A DNA stretch of 64,000 bases, taken from contig NZ_CP149925.1 of NCBI RefSeq assembly GCF_038087665.1, positions 3,038,870 to 3,102,869 of the forward strand, in the 5' to 3' direction. The notes beneath the pieces were generated by a model. The model saw nothing but the letters and a program-made list of their open reading frames with translations, made no database searches and had not been told where the DNA came from. This document shows, in pieces, positions 53,140 to 63,225 of the stretch (position 1 is its first letter; each line of letters opens with the position of its first letter). A program made the translations under genes and the position numbers. The stretch is from Gallaecimonas sp. GXIMD4217 (GTDB taxonomy: Bacteria; Pseudomonadota; Gammaproteobacteria; Enterobacterales; Gallaecimonadaceae).

Positions 53140-53442
53140 CTAGCCGCCCTGATGCAGCTTGTGGATCTGCACGGGGCCCGGTTCGATATAGCGGTCCCCG
53201 TGTTTCAGCCAGTGTTCCTGGGGCAGGTGGAAGAGGAAGAATTTTTCCCTGTGGCTGTCGGTGACGAAGCCCATGCCCATCTGCGACATCTCGAAATGCA
53301 CATCGCTGATAAAGTCATTGGTGAAGCGCTGCCGGCCCGACAGCTGTTGGATATCGTCCCGGGTGAGAAACACGCCCTGGCGGACGTGAGACAGCCTCTC
53401 GTGGAGCCACTGGGCGAACTCTTTGGCGCTTTTCATCGACAT
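53140..53442 (-). CDS. Hypothetical protein (100 residues)
   Basis: A protein with SAKEFAQWLHERLSHVRQGVFLTRDDIQQLSGRQRFTNDFISDVHFEMSQMGMGFV, a helical start and a compact fold, ending with HWLKHGDRYIEPGPVQIHKL. I took the ATG at 53442, with GAGGGG five bases upstream, over a start 12 codons earlier. No family is recognised. The gene lies between convergent pilU and gppA, with no signal peptide or membrane segment. Confidence 0.55.
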   Translation of the reverse strand: MSMKSAKEFAQWLHERLSHVRQGVFLTRDDIQQLSGRQRFTNDFISDVHFEMSQMGMGFVTDSHREKFFLFHLPQEHWLKHGDRYIEPGPVQIHKLHQGG

Positions 53443-53494
53443 GATGTCCCCTCTGCGTGCACGCCTTATGTAAACCATATATAGCAGAGTGGGG

Positions 53495-54937
53495 CTAGTT
53501 CAGGTCGAGATGCAGTCCTTCAACGCGCAGCCGGTCACATTCTTCCTGCAGTTGACCGCTGATGAGGGGGTGCCGGGCCAGCCAGCCCTCCGGCAACCGC
53601 AACAGCCAGCCCTTTTCCTTTTGAACCAAAGAGAAAGCATGGATCGGCAATGGCTGGCGCCTGCCGCAGAACATGACGGCCAGGCGATGGCAGAGCAGCA
53701 GCTGCCGCCGTGACGCCGGTATCTTGCTCCAGTTGATGGGACCGGATTGCTGGCCTACCAGGGCCACCAGGATGCGCCTGTCCACCTGGCTGAAGCCGGG
53801 CAGTTCCAGGTGCTCCAGCAGATAGGCACCATGGCGGGCCGCCCCCTTGAAGCCGACCGCCAATCCCAGTTCATGGAGGCGCGCCGCCGCGTCCAGCAGG
53901 GCCAGCCCGTTGTCATCCATGGCTCCCGCCAACTGCCGCGCCAGGGCGCTGACCAGGGCCCCCTGGCGGCTGTCCAGGGAAAAACGCTCTTCCAGGGAGG
54001 CCAGGGTACGGCTGCGCACATCCAGGGAAGGTGCCGGCAACAGGCCGTAGATGATGCCTTCCCGCAGCGCCCCGCCCGAGGCCTGCATGGTGTTGATGCC
54101 CAGGCTGCGGAAGATGGCGATCAGGATCGCCAGGCCGGCGGCAAACACCGGCTTGCGATCCTCGGCCAGGCCCGGCAGCGACAGGCTGTCCATGTGACCA
54201 CAGGCGATGGTGTCGGCCAGGGTCCGCTCCAGCCGGGCCAGGGTCACCTCTTCATCCTCGCCCCGGGCCAGCTGCACCTCCTGCACCGCCTGCACCGAAC
54301 CGGAGGCGCCGACACAGTGGTCCCAGCCCAGCCCCAGGTAGCTGTCCCGCACCGGTGCCAGCCTGGTCATGGCGTCGGCAACGGCCAGGTCGAAGCGGGC
54401 GCTGTCAAGCGCCCCATCGGCGAAGTGACGTTCGTGGAAGGTGACACAGCCCATTTCCAGGCTGTTGAGCAACTCGGGGGTGAAGTTCTCCCCAACCACC
54501 AGCTCGGTGGAAGCCCCGCCTATGTCGACGACCAGGCGACGGCCGCACTGGCCGGCGGTATGGGCCACGCCCTGGTAGATGAGGGAGGCCTCGTCCAGGC
54601 CGCTGATCACGTCGATGGGATGGCCAAGGATACGGGCCCCTTCGGCCAGGAAGACATCGGCATTGCCCGCCAGCCTGAGGGTGGCGGTGGCGACGATACG
54701 CAGGTTGGACTTGGGTACGTCGGCCAGGCGTTCGGCAAAGAGGCGCAGGCAATCCCAGCCCCTTTCCATGGCCTCGCGGGACAACTGGTAGTCCCCGTCC
54801 AGGCCGGCCGCCAGGCGCACCTTGCGCTTGATCTTGGCGACCGTCTGGGCGTGGCCGCCCCGCTCATGCACCAACAGCATATGGAAGCTGTTTGACCCCA
54901 GGTCGATGGCGGCGTAGAGGGGGCGTTGCTCTGGCAT
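53495..54937 (-). CDS. gppA: Ppx/GppA family exopolyphosphatase/pppGpp phosphatase
   Basis: GppA hydrolyses pppGpp to ppGpp, and family members also act on polyphosphate. The 480-residue protein starts YAAIDLGSNSFHMLLV, the ASKHA phosphate motif, followed by VVDIGGASTELVVGEN, GASGSVQAVQEV and a C-terminal helical domain. The gppA name is favoured over ppx because of its place next to rhlB and near trxA-rho. The start at 54937 follows AAGGG by three bases; an 84-base extension is basic, unlike the family, and overlaps the rhlB end. Confidence 0.9.
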   Translation of the reverse strand: MPEQRPLYAAIDLGSNSFHMLLVHERGGHAQTVAKIKRKVRLAAGLDGDYQLSREAMERGWDCLRLFAERLADVPKSNLRIVATATLRLAGNADVFLAEGARILGHPIDVISGLDEASLIYQGVAHTAGQCGRRLVVDIGGASTELVVGENFTPELLNSLEMGCVTFHERHFADGALDSARFDLAVADAMTRLAPVRDSYLGLGWDHCVGASGSVQAVQEVQLARGEDEEVTLARLERTLADTIACGHMDSLSLPGLAEDRKPVFAAGLAILIAIFRSLGINTMQASGGALREGIIYGLLPAPSLDVRSRTLASLEERFSLDSRQGALVSALARQLAGAMDDNGLALLDAAARLHELGLAVGFKGAARHGAYLLEHLELPGFSQVDRRILVALVGQQSGPINWSKIPASRRQLLLCHRLAVMFCGRRQPLPIHAFSLVQKEKGWLLRLPEGWLARHPLISGQLQEECDRLRVEGLHLDLN

Positions 54938-54944
54938 TGGACCC

Positions 54945-56237
54945 TTAGTCGTTGCGCGGACGGCGACGTCCCTGGCCACTACGGCCACGGCCACCCGGGC
55001 CGCGGCCGCCAGGCCTGGCACCGGGCCCGTTCCGACGCGGCAGGCGCTTGGGCGGGTTGAGATCGGTCAGCAGGGCCGTGGCATCGTACTTGGTCACCGG
55101 GATGCTGTGGCCGATATAGGCCTCGATGGCCGGCAGGTTGAAGACGTATTCTTCACAGGCCAGGCTCACCGCGGCACCGGAGGCGCCGGCACGGCCGGTC
55201 CGGCCGATGCGATGCACATAGTCCTCGGCATCGTCCGGCAGGTCGAAGTTGTAGACATGGGTCACGGCCGGGATATGCAGACCGCGGGCCGCCACGTCTG
55301 TGGCCACCAGGATGTCCAGCTTGCCCTGGGTGAAATCGTCCAGGATGCGCAGCCGCTTCTTCTGGGGCACGTCGCCGGTCAGCAGGCCGACGCGATGGCC
55401 GTCGGCGGCCAGGTGGCCCCAGACCTTCTCGCAGCCATGCTTGGTATTGGAGAAGACGATGGCCTTATCGGGCCAGTCTTCCTCGATCAGGGTCAGCAGC
55501 AGCTTGAACTTGTCTTCCTTGGAGGGATAGAACAGCTCTTCGGTGATGCGGGCACCTGTCTTCTGCTCCGGCTCCACCTGCACGTGCTCGGGCTCGTTCA
55601 TGTGCTCGTAGGCCAGTTCCTGGACCTTGAAGGACAGGGTGGCAGAGAACAGCATGTTGAGGCGCTCGGTGGCCGGCGGCATGCGGCGGAACAGGTAGCG
55701 GATGTCCTTGATGAAGCCGAGGTCGAACATGCGGTCCGCCTCGTCCAGCACCACGGCCTGGATGGCCTTGAGGTCGAAGACACCCTGCTTGAAGTAGTCG
55801 ATGATGCGACCTGTGGTGCCGATCAGCACGTCAACGCCCGCTTCCAGCTGCTGGCGCTGGCTGTCGTAGCCTTCACCGCCGTAGATAAGCGCCATCTTCA
55901 TGTTGGCGGCCTTGGCGATGGCAAGGGCATCGTTGTGGATCTGCACCGCCAGTTCCCGGGTCGGCGCCATGATGATGGCCCTGGGCTGGGTCTTTTCCCG
56001 CCCTTCAACTTCCGGGATGGTCAGCAAATGATGGAAGGTCGCCGCCAGGAAGGCGATGGTCTTGCCCGTTCCGGTCTGTGCTTGACCGGCCAGGTCCTTC
56101 TTCTCAATGAGGATGGGGAGGGACAGGGCTTGAATAGGCGTACAGTTGTGGAAGCCCTTTTCGTTCAGGCCTTCCAACACCTCTGGTGCCAGCCCCAGCT
56201 CACTGAATTTGGTTTCGGTTAAATGGGTCTTAGTCAT
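54945..56237 (-). CDS. rhlB: DEAD-box ATP-dependent RNA helicase RhlB
   Basis: RhlB is the helicase of the RNA degradosome. The 430-residue protein has the Q motif ([13 protein letters not shown]), Walker [13 protein letters not shown] in [14 protein letters not shown] in MLFSATL, and [10 protein letters not shown]. The C-terminal tail is Arg/Gly/Pro-rich, as in E. coli RhlB (421 residues). It lies seven bases upstream of gppA on the minus strand and diverges from trxA. Confidence 0.95.
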   Translation of the reverse strand: MTKTHLTETKFSELGLAPEVLEGLNEKGFHNCTPIQALSLPILIEKKDLAGQAQTGTGKTIAFLAATFHHLLTIPEVEGREKTQPRAIIMAPTRELAVQIHNDALAIAKAANMKMALIYGGEGYDSQRQQLEAGVDVLIGTTGRIIDYFKQGVFDLKAIQAVVLDEADRMFDLGFIKDIRYLFRRMPPATERLNMLFSATLSFKVQELAYEHMNEPEHVQVEPEQKTGARITEELFYPSKEDKFKLLLTLIEEDWPDKAIVFSNTKHGCEKVWGHLAADGHRVGLLTGDVPQKKRLRILDDFTQGKLDILVATDVAARGLHIPAVTHVYNFDLPDDAEDYVHRIGRTGRAGASGAAVSLACEEYVFNLPAIEAYIGHSIPVTKYDATALLTDLNPPKRLPRRNGPGARPGGRGPGGRGRSGQGRRRPRND

Positions 56238-56408
56238 AGGCGTTTAGCATACCCCGTCGGCTTGCATTAAGAAACCGATTCCAGTGAAATAGGTCACCCC
56301 AATCGATGGCGCCCTCTTTGCGCCGGCAGCCCTGGGGTATAAGCTTGTACGGGATGCCTTTTGACCTCAGGTCCTTGCCCGTGACAAGGATTCATAACGG
56401 AGATAGCA

Positions 56409-56735
56409 ATGAGCGACAAAATTGTTCACCTCAGCGACGACAGCTTTGAAAGCGACGTACTGAACGCCGACAGCCCCGTGCTGGTGGATTTCTGGGCCGA
56501 GTGGTGTGGTCCCTGCAAGATGATCGCCCCCGTCCTGGACGATATCGCTGAGGAATATGCTGGCCGCCTGACCGTTGCCAAGCTGAACATCGACCAGAAC
56601 TCCGACACGCCGCCCAAGTTCGGCATCCGTGGCATCCCCACCCTGCTGCTGTTCAAGGGTGGCCAGGTTGCCGCCACCAAGGTCGGCGCCCTGTCCAAGA
56701 CCCAGCTGAAAGAGTTCCTGGACGAAAACATCTGA
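56409..56735 (+). CDS. trxA: Thioredoxin 1
   Basis: Thioredoxin reduces protein disulfides in the cytoplasm. The 108-residue protein has the active site WCGPC (Cys33, Cys36) within [14 protein letters not shown], then [18 protein letters not shown] (cis-Pro) and a C-terminal helix. Its length is the same as the E. coli protein, and rho lies next downstream, as in related genomes. Confidence 0.98.
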   Translation: MSDKIVHLSDDSFESDVLNADSPVLVDFWAEWCGPCKMIAPVLDDIAEEYAGRLTVAKLNIDQNSDTPPKFGIRGIPTLLLFKGGQVAATKVGALSKTQLKEFLDENI

Positions 56736-56748
56736 TTCGCCAGAAGCA

Positions 56749-56779
56749 GTGCCGGCCTCCGCGCCGGCACTTGTTTTTT
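56749..56779 (+). terminator. Terminator of trxA
   Basis: GTGCCGGC (56749-56756) and GCCGGCAC (56763-56770) form an eight-base stem with a six-base loop, followed by TTGTTTTTTG. It lies 13 bases after the trxA stop. Confidence 0.93.
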
Positions 56780-56955
56780 GCCACCAGCAAACCTTCGGCA
56801 AAACCGCCTATTTTCTGGACGCCCCCGGATAAAGGTGCTAATTTAACGGCGTTTGACGCACTCCAACCGACCACCCCTTCGCGTTCACCACCCCAGGGAC
56901 TGGTTACCAAAATTTTCCCGATTAACTTTCGTAAAAAGTTAGAAAACCCACCACT
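56780..56955 (+). promoter_or_regulatory. rho leader with C-rich rut-like segment
   Basis: The 176 bases before rho hold a C-rich, G-poor stretch at 56860-56894 (20 C and 3 G in 35 bases), the composition of a Rho utilisation site. A hairpin, TAACTTT/AAAGTTA (56923-56941), sits 14 bases before the start codon. Rho in E. coli autoregulates by terminating within its leader; this arrangement fits such control. No clear short leader peptide was confirmed. No strong ribosome site precedes the ATG. Confidence 0.5.
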
Positions 56956-58221
56956 ATGAATCTTACCGAATTAAAGAGAATGCCAGTCTCCGAGCTGGTG
57001 CAGCTGGCCGAGTCCATGGGCCTGGAAAACATGGCCCGGGCCCGCAAACAAGACATCATCTTTGGCATCCTCAAGGCCCACGCCAAATCCGGCGAAGACA
57101 TCTTCGGTGACGGGGTTCTGGAAATCCTCCAAGACGGCTTCGGTTTCCTGCGTAGCGCCGATTCCTCCTACCTGGCCGGTCCCGACGATATCTATGTCTC
57201 CCCCAGCCAGATCCGCCGTTTCAACCTACGCACCGGCGATACCATCACCGGCAAGATCAGGCCCCCCAAGGAAGGCGAACGCTACTTCGCCCTGCTGAAG
57301 GTCAATCAGGTCAACTTCGACCGCCCGGAAAACGCCCGCAACAAGATCCTCTTCGAAAACCTCACCCCCCTCCATGCCCAGGAACGCATGCGCATGGAAA
57401 GGGGCAACGGCAGCACCGAGGACATCACCGCCCGGGTACTGGATCTGTCCGCCCCCATCGGCAAGGGCCAGCGCGCCCTGATCGTGGCGCCGCCCAAGGC
57501 CGGTAAGACCATACTGCTGCAGAACATCGCCCAGAGCATCGCCGCCAACAACCCGGACGCCGAGCTGATGGTACTGCTCATCGACGAACGTCCCGAGGAA
57601 GTGACCGAGATGCAGCGCCTGGTCAAGGGCGAGGTGGTTGCCTCCACCTTCGACGAGCCCGCCAGCCGCCACGTACAGGTGGCCGAAATGGTCATCGAAA
57701 AGGCCAAGCGCCTGGTCGAGCACAAGAAGGACGTGGTGATCCTGCTCGACTCCATCACCCGCCTGGCCCGCGCCTACAACACCGTCGTGCCCAGCTCCGG
57801 CAAGGTACTCACAGGTGGTGTCGACGCCAACGCCCTGCACAGGCCCAAGCGCTTCTTCGGCGCCGCCCGTAACGTCGAGGAAGGCGGCAGCCTGACCATC
57901 ATCGCCACCGCCCTGATCGACACCGGCTCCAAGATGGACGAAGTCATCTACGAGGAGTTCAAGGGCACCGGCAACATGGAACTGCACCTGTCCCGCAAGA
58001 TAGCCGAAAAGCGCGTCTTCCCGGCCATCGACTTCAACCGCTCCGGCACCCGCCGCGAGGAGCTGCTGGCGACCCCGGAAGAGCTGCAGAAGATGTGGAT
58101 CCTGCGCAAGATCCTCCACCCCATGGAGGAGATCGGTGCCATGGAATTCCTTATCGACAAGCTGTCCATGACCAAGACCAACGACGAGTTCTTCGAAGCC
58201 ATGAAGCGCACCAAGAGCTGA
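56956..58221 (+). CDS. rho: Transcription termination factor Rho
   Basis: Rho is the hexameric RNA-DNA helicase that ends transcription. The 421-residue protein has an N-terminal Rho_N helix domain ([33 protein letters not shown]), a cold-shock-like RNA-binding domain ([29 protein letters not shown]), Walker A PPKAGKT with Lys184 at the same position as in E. coli, Walker [19 protein letters not shown] and the Q/R-loop region. Its length is near that of E. coli (419). Confidence 0.98.
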   Translation: MNLTELKRMPVSELVQLAESMGLENMARARKQDIIFGILKAHAKSGEDIFGDGVLEILQDGFGFLRSADSSYLAGPDDIYVSPSQIRRFNLRTGDTITGKIRPPKEGERYFALLKVNQVNFDRPENARNKILFENLTPLHAQERMRMERGNGSTEDITARVLDLSAPIGKGQRALIVAPPKAGKTILLQNIAQSIAANNPDAELMVLLIDERPEEVTEMQRLVKGEVVASTFDEPASRHVQVAEMVIEKAKRLVEHKKDVVILLDSITRLARAYNTVVPSSGKVLTGGVDANALHRPKRFFGAARNVEEGGSLTIIATALIDTGSKMDEVIYEEFKGTGNMELHLSRKIAEKRVFPAIDFNRSGTRREELLATPEELQKMWILRKILHPMEEIGAMEFLIDKLSMTKTNDEFFEAMKRTKS

Positions 58222-58237
58222 TCCGAAGTCCCCCCCG

Positions 58238-58265
58238 AAACGGCCGCCATTGCGGCCGTTTTTTT
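58238..58265 (+). terminator. Terminator of rho
   Basis: AACGGCCGC (58239-58247) and GCGGCCGTT (58252-58260) enclose a four-base loop, followed by a run of T residues. It is about 17 bases after the stop codon. Confidence 0.93.
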
Positions 58266-58361
58266 ATGTCCGCCGTCCGGTGACAAAGCCTGTTACATTT
58301 ATCCAAGTCACTCATTAACGGTCGCTTTTTATACTGGTACGAATGACCAGAGGGGGATCCT

Positions 58362-59252
58362 ATGCTCTGCATGCTTATCCTGGCGACCGCCTTGTCGCAG
58401 CCGCCCGCCGCCCTGGCGGACTGGCGCCACGCCGGCCCCGCCCAGTGGGAAGCCTGGCTGGAGCAGCTCCCCACGGAAGCGCGAGAACAGCGCCTCTACC
58501 AATTGATCCAGGCCCTGGGCGCCGATGCCGAGCCCCTGTGGCTGCAAGGCTACAGTCGCTATCGCTCCCAGGTGCTGATGCCCCACCCGGAAGCACCGGG
58601 CAGGCAGTTGCCCCGCTGGCCCATTGCCGACCAGGCCAGGGCCGCGCTCGTCGCCCAGGAGCACAGGCAATGGCAGCAGCAGTGGCGCTCACGGCTGAGC
58701 CAAGGAGAGCTGGACTGGCACCCTGACCAGGCCAAGGCTCTGGCCCGTTGGCTGGTCAGTCTCGACGACGAGGCCTATGGCCAGGCCGAAGCGCTGTTAC
58801 GACCATCCCCCCCGACCGATACCGCCGTGCTGGCCGCCCTGGCCGAACGCAGCCTGTCGCCTAACTGGCTCCAAGCCCTGTGGCAGGCCACCGTCACGGC
58901 CGACGCCATCAGGGTGCTCAGGGGCCTGCCCGGACGTCTGCCCGAGCCGGAGCTGGCCCGGGCATTGCAGGCGGCCGCCGAGAACGAGGCGCTGCGCTCC
59001 CTGGCCTGGAACCTGCTGGCGACCACCGAACCCAATGCACTCTGGCGGGAGCTGGATGGCCCGGATGCGGCCCTGGCCGCCGCCGCCCTGGCCAGGAGCC
59101 CCCATCCCCAGGTGCCAGAACGCCTGGCCGAACTGGCCCTGCAGGGCCATGTCCGAGCCCTGTGGGCACTGAAGCTGGGGGGGCATAAACGGCAGCTCAG
59201 GGCGCTGGCCGAGCGCCTGCCCCACAACAGGGAGCTGGACCCATGGCGCTGA
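58362..59252 (+). CDS. Exported helical-repeat protein, unknown function
   Basis: A 296-residue protein with a signal peptide (MLCMLILATALSQPPAALA). The mature part is rich in Leu, Ala, Trp and Arg and has repeated helical pairs (AAENEALRSLAWNLLAT, AALARSPHPQVPERLAEL, HVRALWALKLGGHKRQLRALAERL), resembling HEAT/TPR-like repeats. The coding end overlaps the carboxypeptidase start by ten bases, so the two are co-translated and probably interact. I recognise no specific family. Confidence 0.65.
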   Translation: MLCMLILATALSQPPAALADWRHAGPAQWEAWLEQLPTEAREQRLYQLIQALGADAEPLWLQGYSRYRSQVLMPHPEAPGRQLPRWPIADQARAALVAQEHRQWQQQWRSRLSQGELDWHPDQAKALARWLVSLDDEAYGQAEALLRPSPPTDTAVLAALAERSLSPNWLQALWQATVTADAIRVLRGLPGRLPEPELARALQAAAENEALRSLAWNLLATTEPNALWRELDGPDAALAAAALARSPHPQVPERLAELALQGHVRALWALKLGGHKRQLRALAERLPHNRELDPWR

Positions 59253-60988
59253 TCACCACCCTGGCCCTGGCGGCCACGCTGTTCCAGTACACGGAGCACG
59301 ACCAGGGCCCAAACCAGATCCCGCTGGGCTATCCGGTGCCGGTGCCGGTGGACTCCCTGACCCCGGTACCGGGGTTTCGCAGCTACCAGGCCCTGAACCA
59401 ACGCCATCAGAGCCTTGTTGATGCAAGCCGGGTCCATGGCCACACCCTTGGCGAGACCCTGGAAGGCCGCCTCCTGCCCGCCTACCAGTTCGGCGACGCC
59501 GACATCCTGACCCCCTCTGGGGCCACCGAAGGGGCGGCCATCATCGTCGGCGGCATACACGCCAGGGAATGGCAGAGCCCGGAAGCGGTCAGCTACCTGC
59601 TGGAGAGCCTGGCCCTGGGCGAGCCGGATCCGGGGCTGGCCGATTACCTGGCCGACAGCCTGGATCTGTACCTGGTGCCGGTGCTGAACATAGATGGCCT
59701 GCTGCAGACCCAGCGCTACCCGGCTCGGGTCAGCCAGAGCGCCGACACCCCAAGGGAAGGCCGCATGCGCCGCAAAAACCTGCACGGCGCCGACAACGAC
59801 ATCACCACGGACCAGGACAACCTGGAAGGCGTGGACCTCAACCGCAACAACAGTCCCTATTGGGCCACCAGCAGCGGCTCAAGTGATGATCCCCAGTCCC
59901 TTGTCTACCACGGCACGGGACCGGCCTCGGAGCCGGAGATCCAGGCCCTGGCCGGACTGGCCACATTGGCCGGCCGCCAGCGCCTTCGCCTCTACATCGA
60001 CACCCACTCCTTCTCCCAGCTCTACTTTGCCGCCCGTACCGGACAGGCCAGCCGCGACAACAGGACGGACCGCCTGGCGGCCTGGATGCGCGGGGTCAAC
60101 GGCAACAAATACGCCTACAGCCCGTCCCAGGCCGGCGCCGGTATCGGCACCACGGAAGAGTTCTTCGCCAATAGCTACGACATTCCCGCCTACACCCTGG
60201 AGATCGAGCCCCGCCAGTCCGCTGCGCAATATGGCGGCAATGGCGTTTCCCACGATGGCTTCATCCTGCCCGAGGCCGAGGTACCGAGGATGCGGGACGA
60301 GATCCGTCTCAGCTACCTGGCCGGTCTCTATGCCGTTGCCGGTCCTCCGGTGCTGGAGGGGCTCACCGTCACGGCCCCCGACAGCGGCCAGTTGCTCTAC
60401 CAGGGACTCTGGCAGGGCGACGGCAGCCGCCGGCAGCTGGTGAAGGAAGCGGGCCCACTGCCCAGCCCGGGCCAGCTCGTACGGCTGACCCTGCAGTTCG
60501 ACAAGCCCATGCGCCTGGCGCTGCTGGGCCAGTCTGGACCAAGTGCGCCGGCCCTGGGCCTGATCACGCCAGACGCCAGCTTCCCCCTGGATAGCAGCGG
60601 CGGCCGCTGGCTGATGGCCGACGACGGCGGTTACCGGCGTTACCCGGGCGATACCTTTACCCTGGACATCCAGTGGCCCCAGCTTCCCGGCGACAGCCAG
60701 CTGCTGGCGCTGGCCGTCACGGTCGGCGACGCCCTGGGCCAGCAGCTCGACAGCAACCCGGCCAGCACCGCCCACTGGCGCAATGGTCAATGGCTGGGCT
60801 ACGAAGACGACGACGGCGACAGCGGCGACCGGGGCGGCAGCGACCGCAGTCAGCGCCTGCTGGATGACGGCAGCCCGCTGTTCCCGCCGCCACCGCCGCC
60901 GCCCCCAAGCAGCGGCGGCGGCGGAGGAGGTGCCCTAAGCTGGCTGCTGGCGTTGCTGGGCTGCGCTGGGGCACGCAGGAAGCTATAA
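59243..60988 (+). CDS. M14 zinc carboxypeptidase with GlyGly-CTERM sorting tail
   Basis: A 581-residue exported peptidase of the carboxypeptidase A family. Zinc ligands are His106 and Glu109 (GIHAREW) and His255 (DTHS), substrate-binding DLNRNN lies at 198-203, and the catalytic Glu320 is in YTLEIEP. A C-terminal beta domain is followed by an acidic stretch, eight prolines (about 548-555), SS, six glycines (558-563), a hydrophobic segment (ALSWLLALLGCAG) and basic ARRKL. That tail is the GlyGly-CTERM type recognised by rhombosortase. The N-terminal hydrophobic segment (MALITTLALAATLF) is a short signal. It is coupled to the upstream helical protein. Confidence 0.87.
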   Translation: MALITTLALAATLFQYTEHDQGPNQIPLGYPVPVPVDSLTPVPGFRSYQALNQRHQSLVDASRVHGHTLGETLEGRLLPAYQFGDADILTPSGATEGAAIIVGGIHAREWQSPEAVSYLLESLALGEPDPGLADYLADSLDLYLVPVLNIDGLLQTQRYPARVSQSADTPREGRMRRKNLHGADNDITTDQDNLEGVDLNRNNSPYWATSSGSSDDPQSLVYHGTGPASEPEIQALAGLATLAGRQRLRLYIDTHSFSQLYFAARTGQASRDNRTDRLAAWMRGVNGNKYAYSPSQAGAGIGTTEEFFANSYDIPAYTLEIEPRQSAAQYGGNGVSHDGFILPEAEVPRMRDEIRLSYLAGLYAVAGPPVLEGLTVTAPDSGQLLYQGLWQGDGSRRQLVKEAGPLPSPGQLVRLTLQFDKPMRLALLGQSGPSAPALGLITPDASFPLDSSGGRWLMADDGGYRRYPGDTFTLDIQWPQLPGDSQLLALAVTVGDALGQQLDSNPASTAHWRNGQWLGYEDDDGDSGDRGGSDRSQRLLDDGSPLFPPPPPPPPSSGGGGGGALSWLLALLGCAGARRKL

Positions 60989-61018
60989 TGGCGCCACTTC
61001 GTCCCTGGCGCCCACTAG

Positions 61019-62488
61019 ATGAAATACAAGGATTTGCGTGACTTCCTCGACCAGCTTGAAAAGGCCGGCGAGCTCAAGCGCATCAAGCAGCCCATAGATC
61101 CCAACCTGGAGATGACCGAGATCGCCGACCGCACCCTGCGCGCCGGCGGCCCGGCCCTGCTCTTTGAAAAACCCGTCGGCCACGACATGCCGGTGCTGGC
61201 CAACCTGTTCGGCACCACCAGGCGGGTGGCCCTGGGCATGGGCCAGGAGGACGTCACCGCCCTGCGCGACGTAGGCCGGCTGCTGGCCTATCTCAAGGAG
61301 CCGGAGCCGCCCAAGGGCTTCAAGGATCTGATGGACAAGCTGCCGGTGTTCAAGCAGGTGCTGAACATGCCGGTGAAGAAGCTCTCCAAGGCCCCCTGCC
61401 AGGACGTGGTGCTTGAGGGCGACGACGTCGACTTGGACGCCATCCCCATCCAGACCTGCTGGCCGGAAGACGCAGCACCGCTGATGACCTGGGGCCTGAC
61501 CGTCACCCGCGGCCCCTACAAGAAGCGCCAGAACCTGGGCATCTACCGCCAGCAGAAGCTGGGCCGCAACAAGCTGATCATGCGCTGGCTGTCCCACCGG
61601 GGCGGCGCCCTGGATTTCGCGGAATGGAAGGAAGCCCATCCCGGCGAGAAGTTCCCGGTGGTGGTGGCCTTCGGCGCCGATCCGGCCACCATACTGGGCG
61701 CCGTCACCCCGGTGCCGGACAGCCTGTCCGAATACGCCTTCGCCGGCCTGCTGCGGGGCACCAAGACCGAGGTGGTCCAGGCCGTCTCCTGCGATCTGGA
61801 GGTACCGGCCAGCGCCGAGATCGTCCTGGAGGGCTACATCGACCCGGACGAGACCGCCATGGAAGGGCCCTTCGGCGACCATACCGGCTACTACAACGAG
61901 CAGGAACGCCACGCGGTGTTCACGGTGACCCATATCACCCGCCGCAAGGATGCCATCTACCACTCCACCTACACCGGCCGGCCGCCGGACGAGCCGGCCA
62001 TCCTGGGGGTGGCCCTGAACGAGGTGTTCGTGCCGATCCTGCAGAAGCAGTTCCCGGAGATCGTCGACTTCTACCTGCCGCCGGAAGGCTGCAGCTACCG
62101 CATGGCGGTGGTGACCATGAAGAAGCGCTACCCCGGCCACGCCAAGCGGGTGATGATGGGGGTCTGGTCCTTCCTGCGCCAGTTCATGTACACCAAGTTC
62201 ATCATCGTCTGCGACGACGACATCGACGCCAGGGACTGGAACGACGTGATCTGGGCCATCACCACCCGCATGGATCCCCAGCGCGACACCACCTTCGTGG
62301 CCAACACCCCCATCGACTTCCTGGACTTCGCCTCCCCCGAGGCCGGCCTGGGCTCCAAGATGGGCCTGGACGCCACCAACAAGCTGCCCGGTGAAGTGCA
62401 CCGGGAATGGGGCCACCCCATCACCAAGGACCCGGACGTGGTCGCCAGGGTCGACGCCATCTGGGACGACCTGGGAATCTTCAAATAA
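61019..62488 (+). CDS. ubiD: 4-hydroxy-3-polyprenylbenzoate decarboxylase UbiD
   Basis: UbiD uses prenylated FMN to decarboxylate the ubiquinone precursor. The 489-residue protein shows [46 protein letters not shown]-like [22 protein letters not shown] and [24 protein letters not shown]. Length fits the family (E. coli 497). It lies 30 bases downstream of the carboxypeptidase, with a weak ribosome site, and just upstream of fre, as in E. coli. Confidence 0.96.
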   Translation: MKYKDLRDFLDQLEKAGELKRIKQPIDPNLEMTEIADRTLRAGGPALLFEKPVGHDMPVLANLFGTTRRVALGMGQEDVTALRDVGRLLAYLKEPEPPKGFKDLMDKLPVFKQVLNMPVKKLSKAPCQDVVLEGDDVDLDAIPIQTCWPEDAAPLMTWGLTVTRGPYKKRQNLGIYRQQKLGRNKLIMRWLSHRGGALDFAEWKEAHPGEKFPVVVAFGADPATILGAVTPVPDSLSEYAFAGLLRGTKTEVVQAVSCDLEVPASAEIVLEGYIDPDETAMEGPFGDHTGYYNEQERHAVFTVTHITRRKDAIYHSTYTGRPPDEPAILGVALNEVFVPILQKQFPEIVDFYLPPEGCSYRMAVVTMKKRYPGHAKRVMMGVWSFLRQFMYTKFIIVCDDDIDARDWNDVIWAITTRMDPQRDTTFVANTPIDFLDFASPEAGLGSKMGLDATNKLPGEVHREWGHPITKDPDVVARVDAIWDDLGIFK

Positions 62489-62502
62489 CACAAAGAGCCG
62501 AC

Positions 62503-63198
62503 ATGCAACGAATCAGCTGCCAGATCGAATCCCTAACCCCCTTCAGCGACACCGTGTTCAGGGTGCTGCTCAAGCCCCAGAGCAGGGTCGAGTTCAAGGC
62601 CGGCCAATACCTCAAGGTGGTGATGAGCGAAGAGGACAAACGCCCCTTCTCCATCGCCTCCCTGGCCGATGACGACCACATCGAGCTCCACATCGGTGCC
62701 TTCGGCCCCGACTCCTGGGCCATGCAGGTTATCGACCGACTGGAAGCCACGGACGAGATCGACATCGAGCTGCCCGGCGGCGAGGCCTTCCTGGACGAAA
62801 CCAGCCAGGCCCCCGTGGTACTGGTGGCCGGCGGCACCGGCTTTTCCTATACCAATGCCATCCTGCAGCGGCTGCTCAAGGCCCAGCCCCAGCGCCAGGT
62901 GACCCTGTACTGGGGTGGCAAGATCCCCGAAGCCCTCTACATGCACGACGCCATGGCGGCGCTGGCCAGGGAGCATCAGCAGTTCCGTTATGTGCCCGTG
63001 GTGGAGGACGCTCCCGAGCACTGGGACGGCGAAGCCGGCCTGGTGGTGGAGGCCGTGGTGCACCAGCTCAAGACCCTGGGCGATTACCAGTTCTATATTG
63101 CCGGCCGCTTCGAGATGGCCGGGGTGGCCAGGGAGCTGTTCCTGGAGCACGGCGCCGACAGGGCCAACATCAAGGGCGATGCCTTCGCCTTCATCTGA
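62503..63198 (+). CDS. fre: NAD(P)H-flavin reductase Fre
   Basis: Fre (LuxG family) reduces free flavins with NAD(P)H. The 231-residue protein has a flavin-binding RPFSIAS motif (in DKRPFSIASLAD), IELHIGAF and the NAD(P)H-binding VLVAGGTGFSYTNAILQRL. The ATG at 62503 starts 15 bases after the ubiD stop, with AAGAG upstream. Its pairing with ubiD is conserved in E. coli. A terminator follows. Confidence 0.95.
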   Translation: MQRISCQIESLTPFSDTVFRVLLKPQSRVEFKAGQYLKVVMSEEDKRPFSIASLADDDHIELHIGAFGPDSWAMQVIDRLEATDEIDIELPGGEAFLDETSQAPVVLVAGGTGFSYTNAILQRLLKAQPQRQVTLYWGGKIPEALYMHDAMAALAREHQQFRYVPVVEDAPEHWDGEAGLVVEAVVHQLKTLGDYQFYIAGRFEMAGVARELFLEHGADRANIKGDAFAFI

Positions 63199-63225
63199 AA
63201 AAGGCGCCGTCTGGCGCCTTTTTTA
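63199..63225. terminator. Bidirectional terminator after fre
   Basis: GGCGCC (63203-63208) and GGCGCC (63213-63218) pair around a GTCT loop with A and T runs on either side. It sits between the fre stop and the convergent YbaY-like gene. Confidence 0.93.

Noticed and set aside
56771-56959. A rhoL-like leader peptide of 62 codons ahead of rho
   Set aside because: It would start at a TTG inside the trxA terminator, has no ribosome site and does not resemble the short leader peptide of E. coli.
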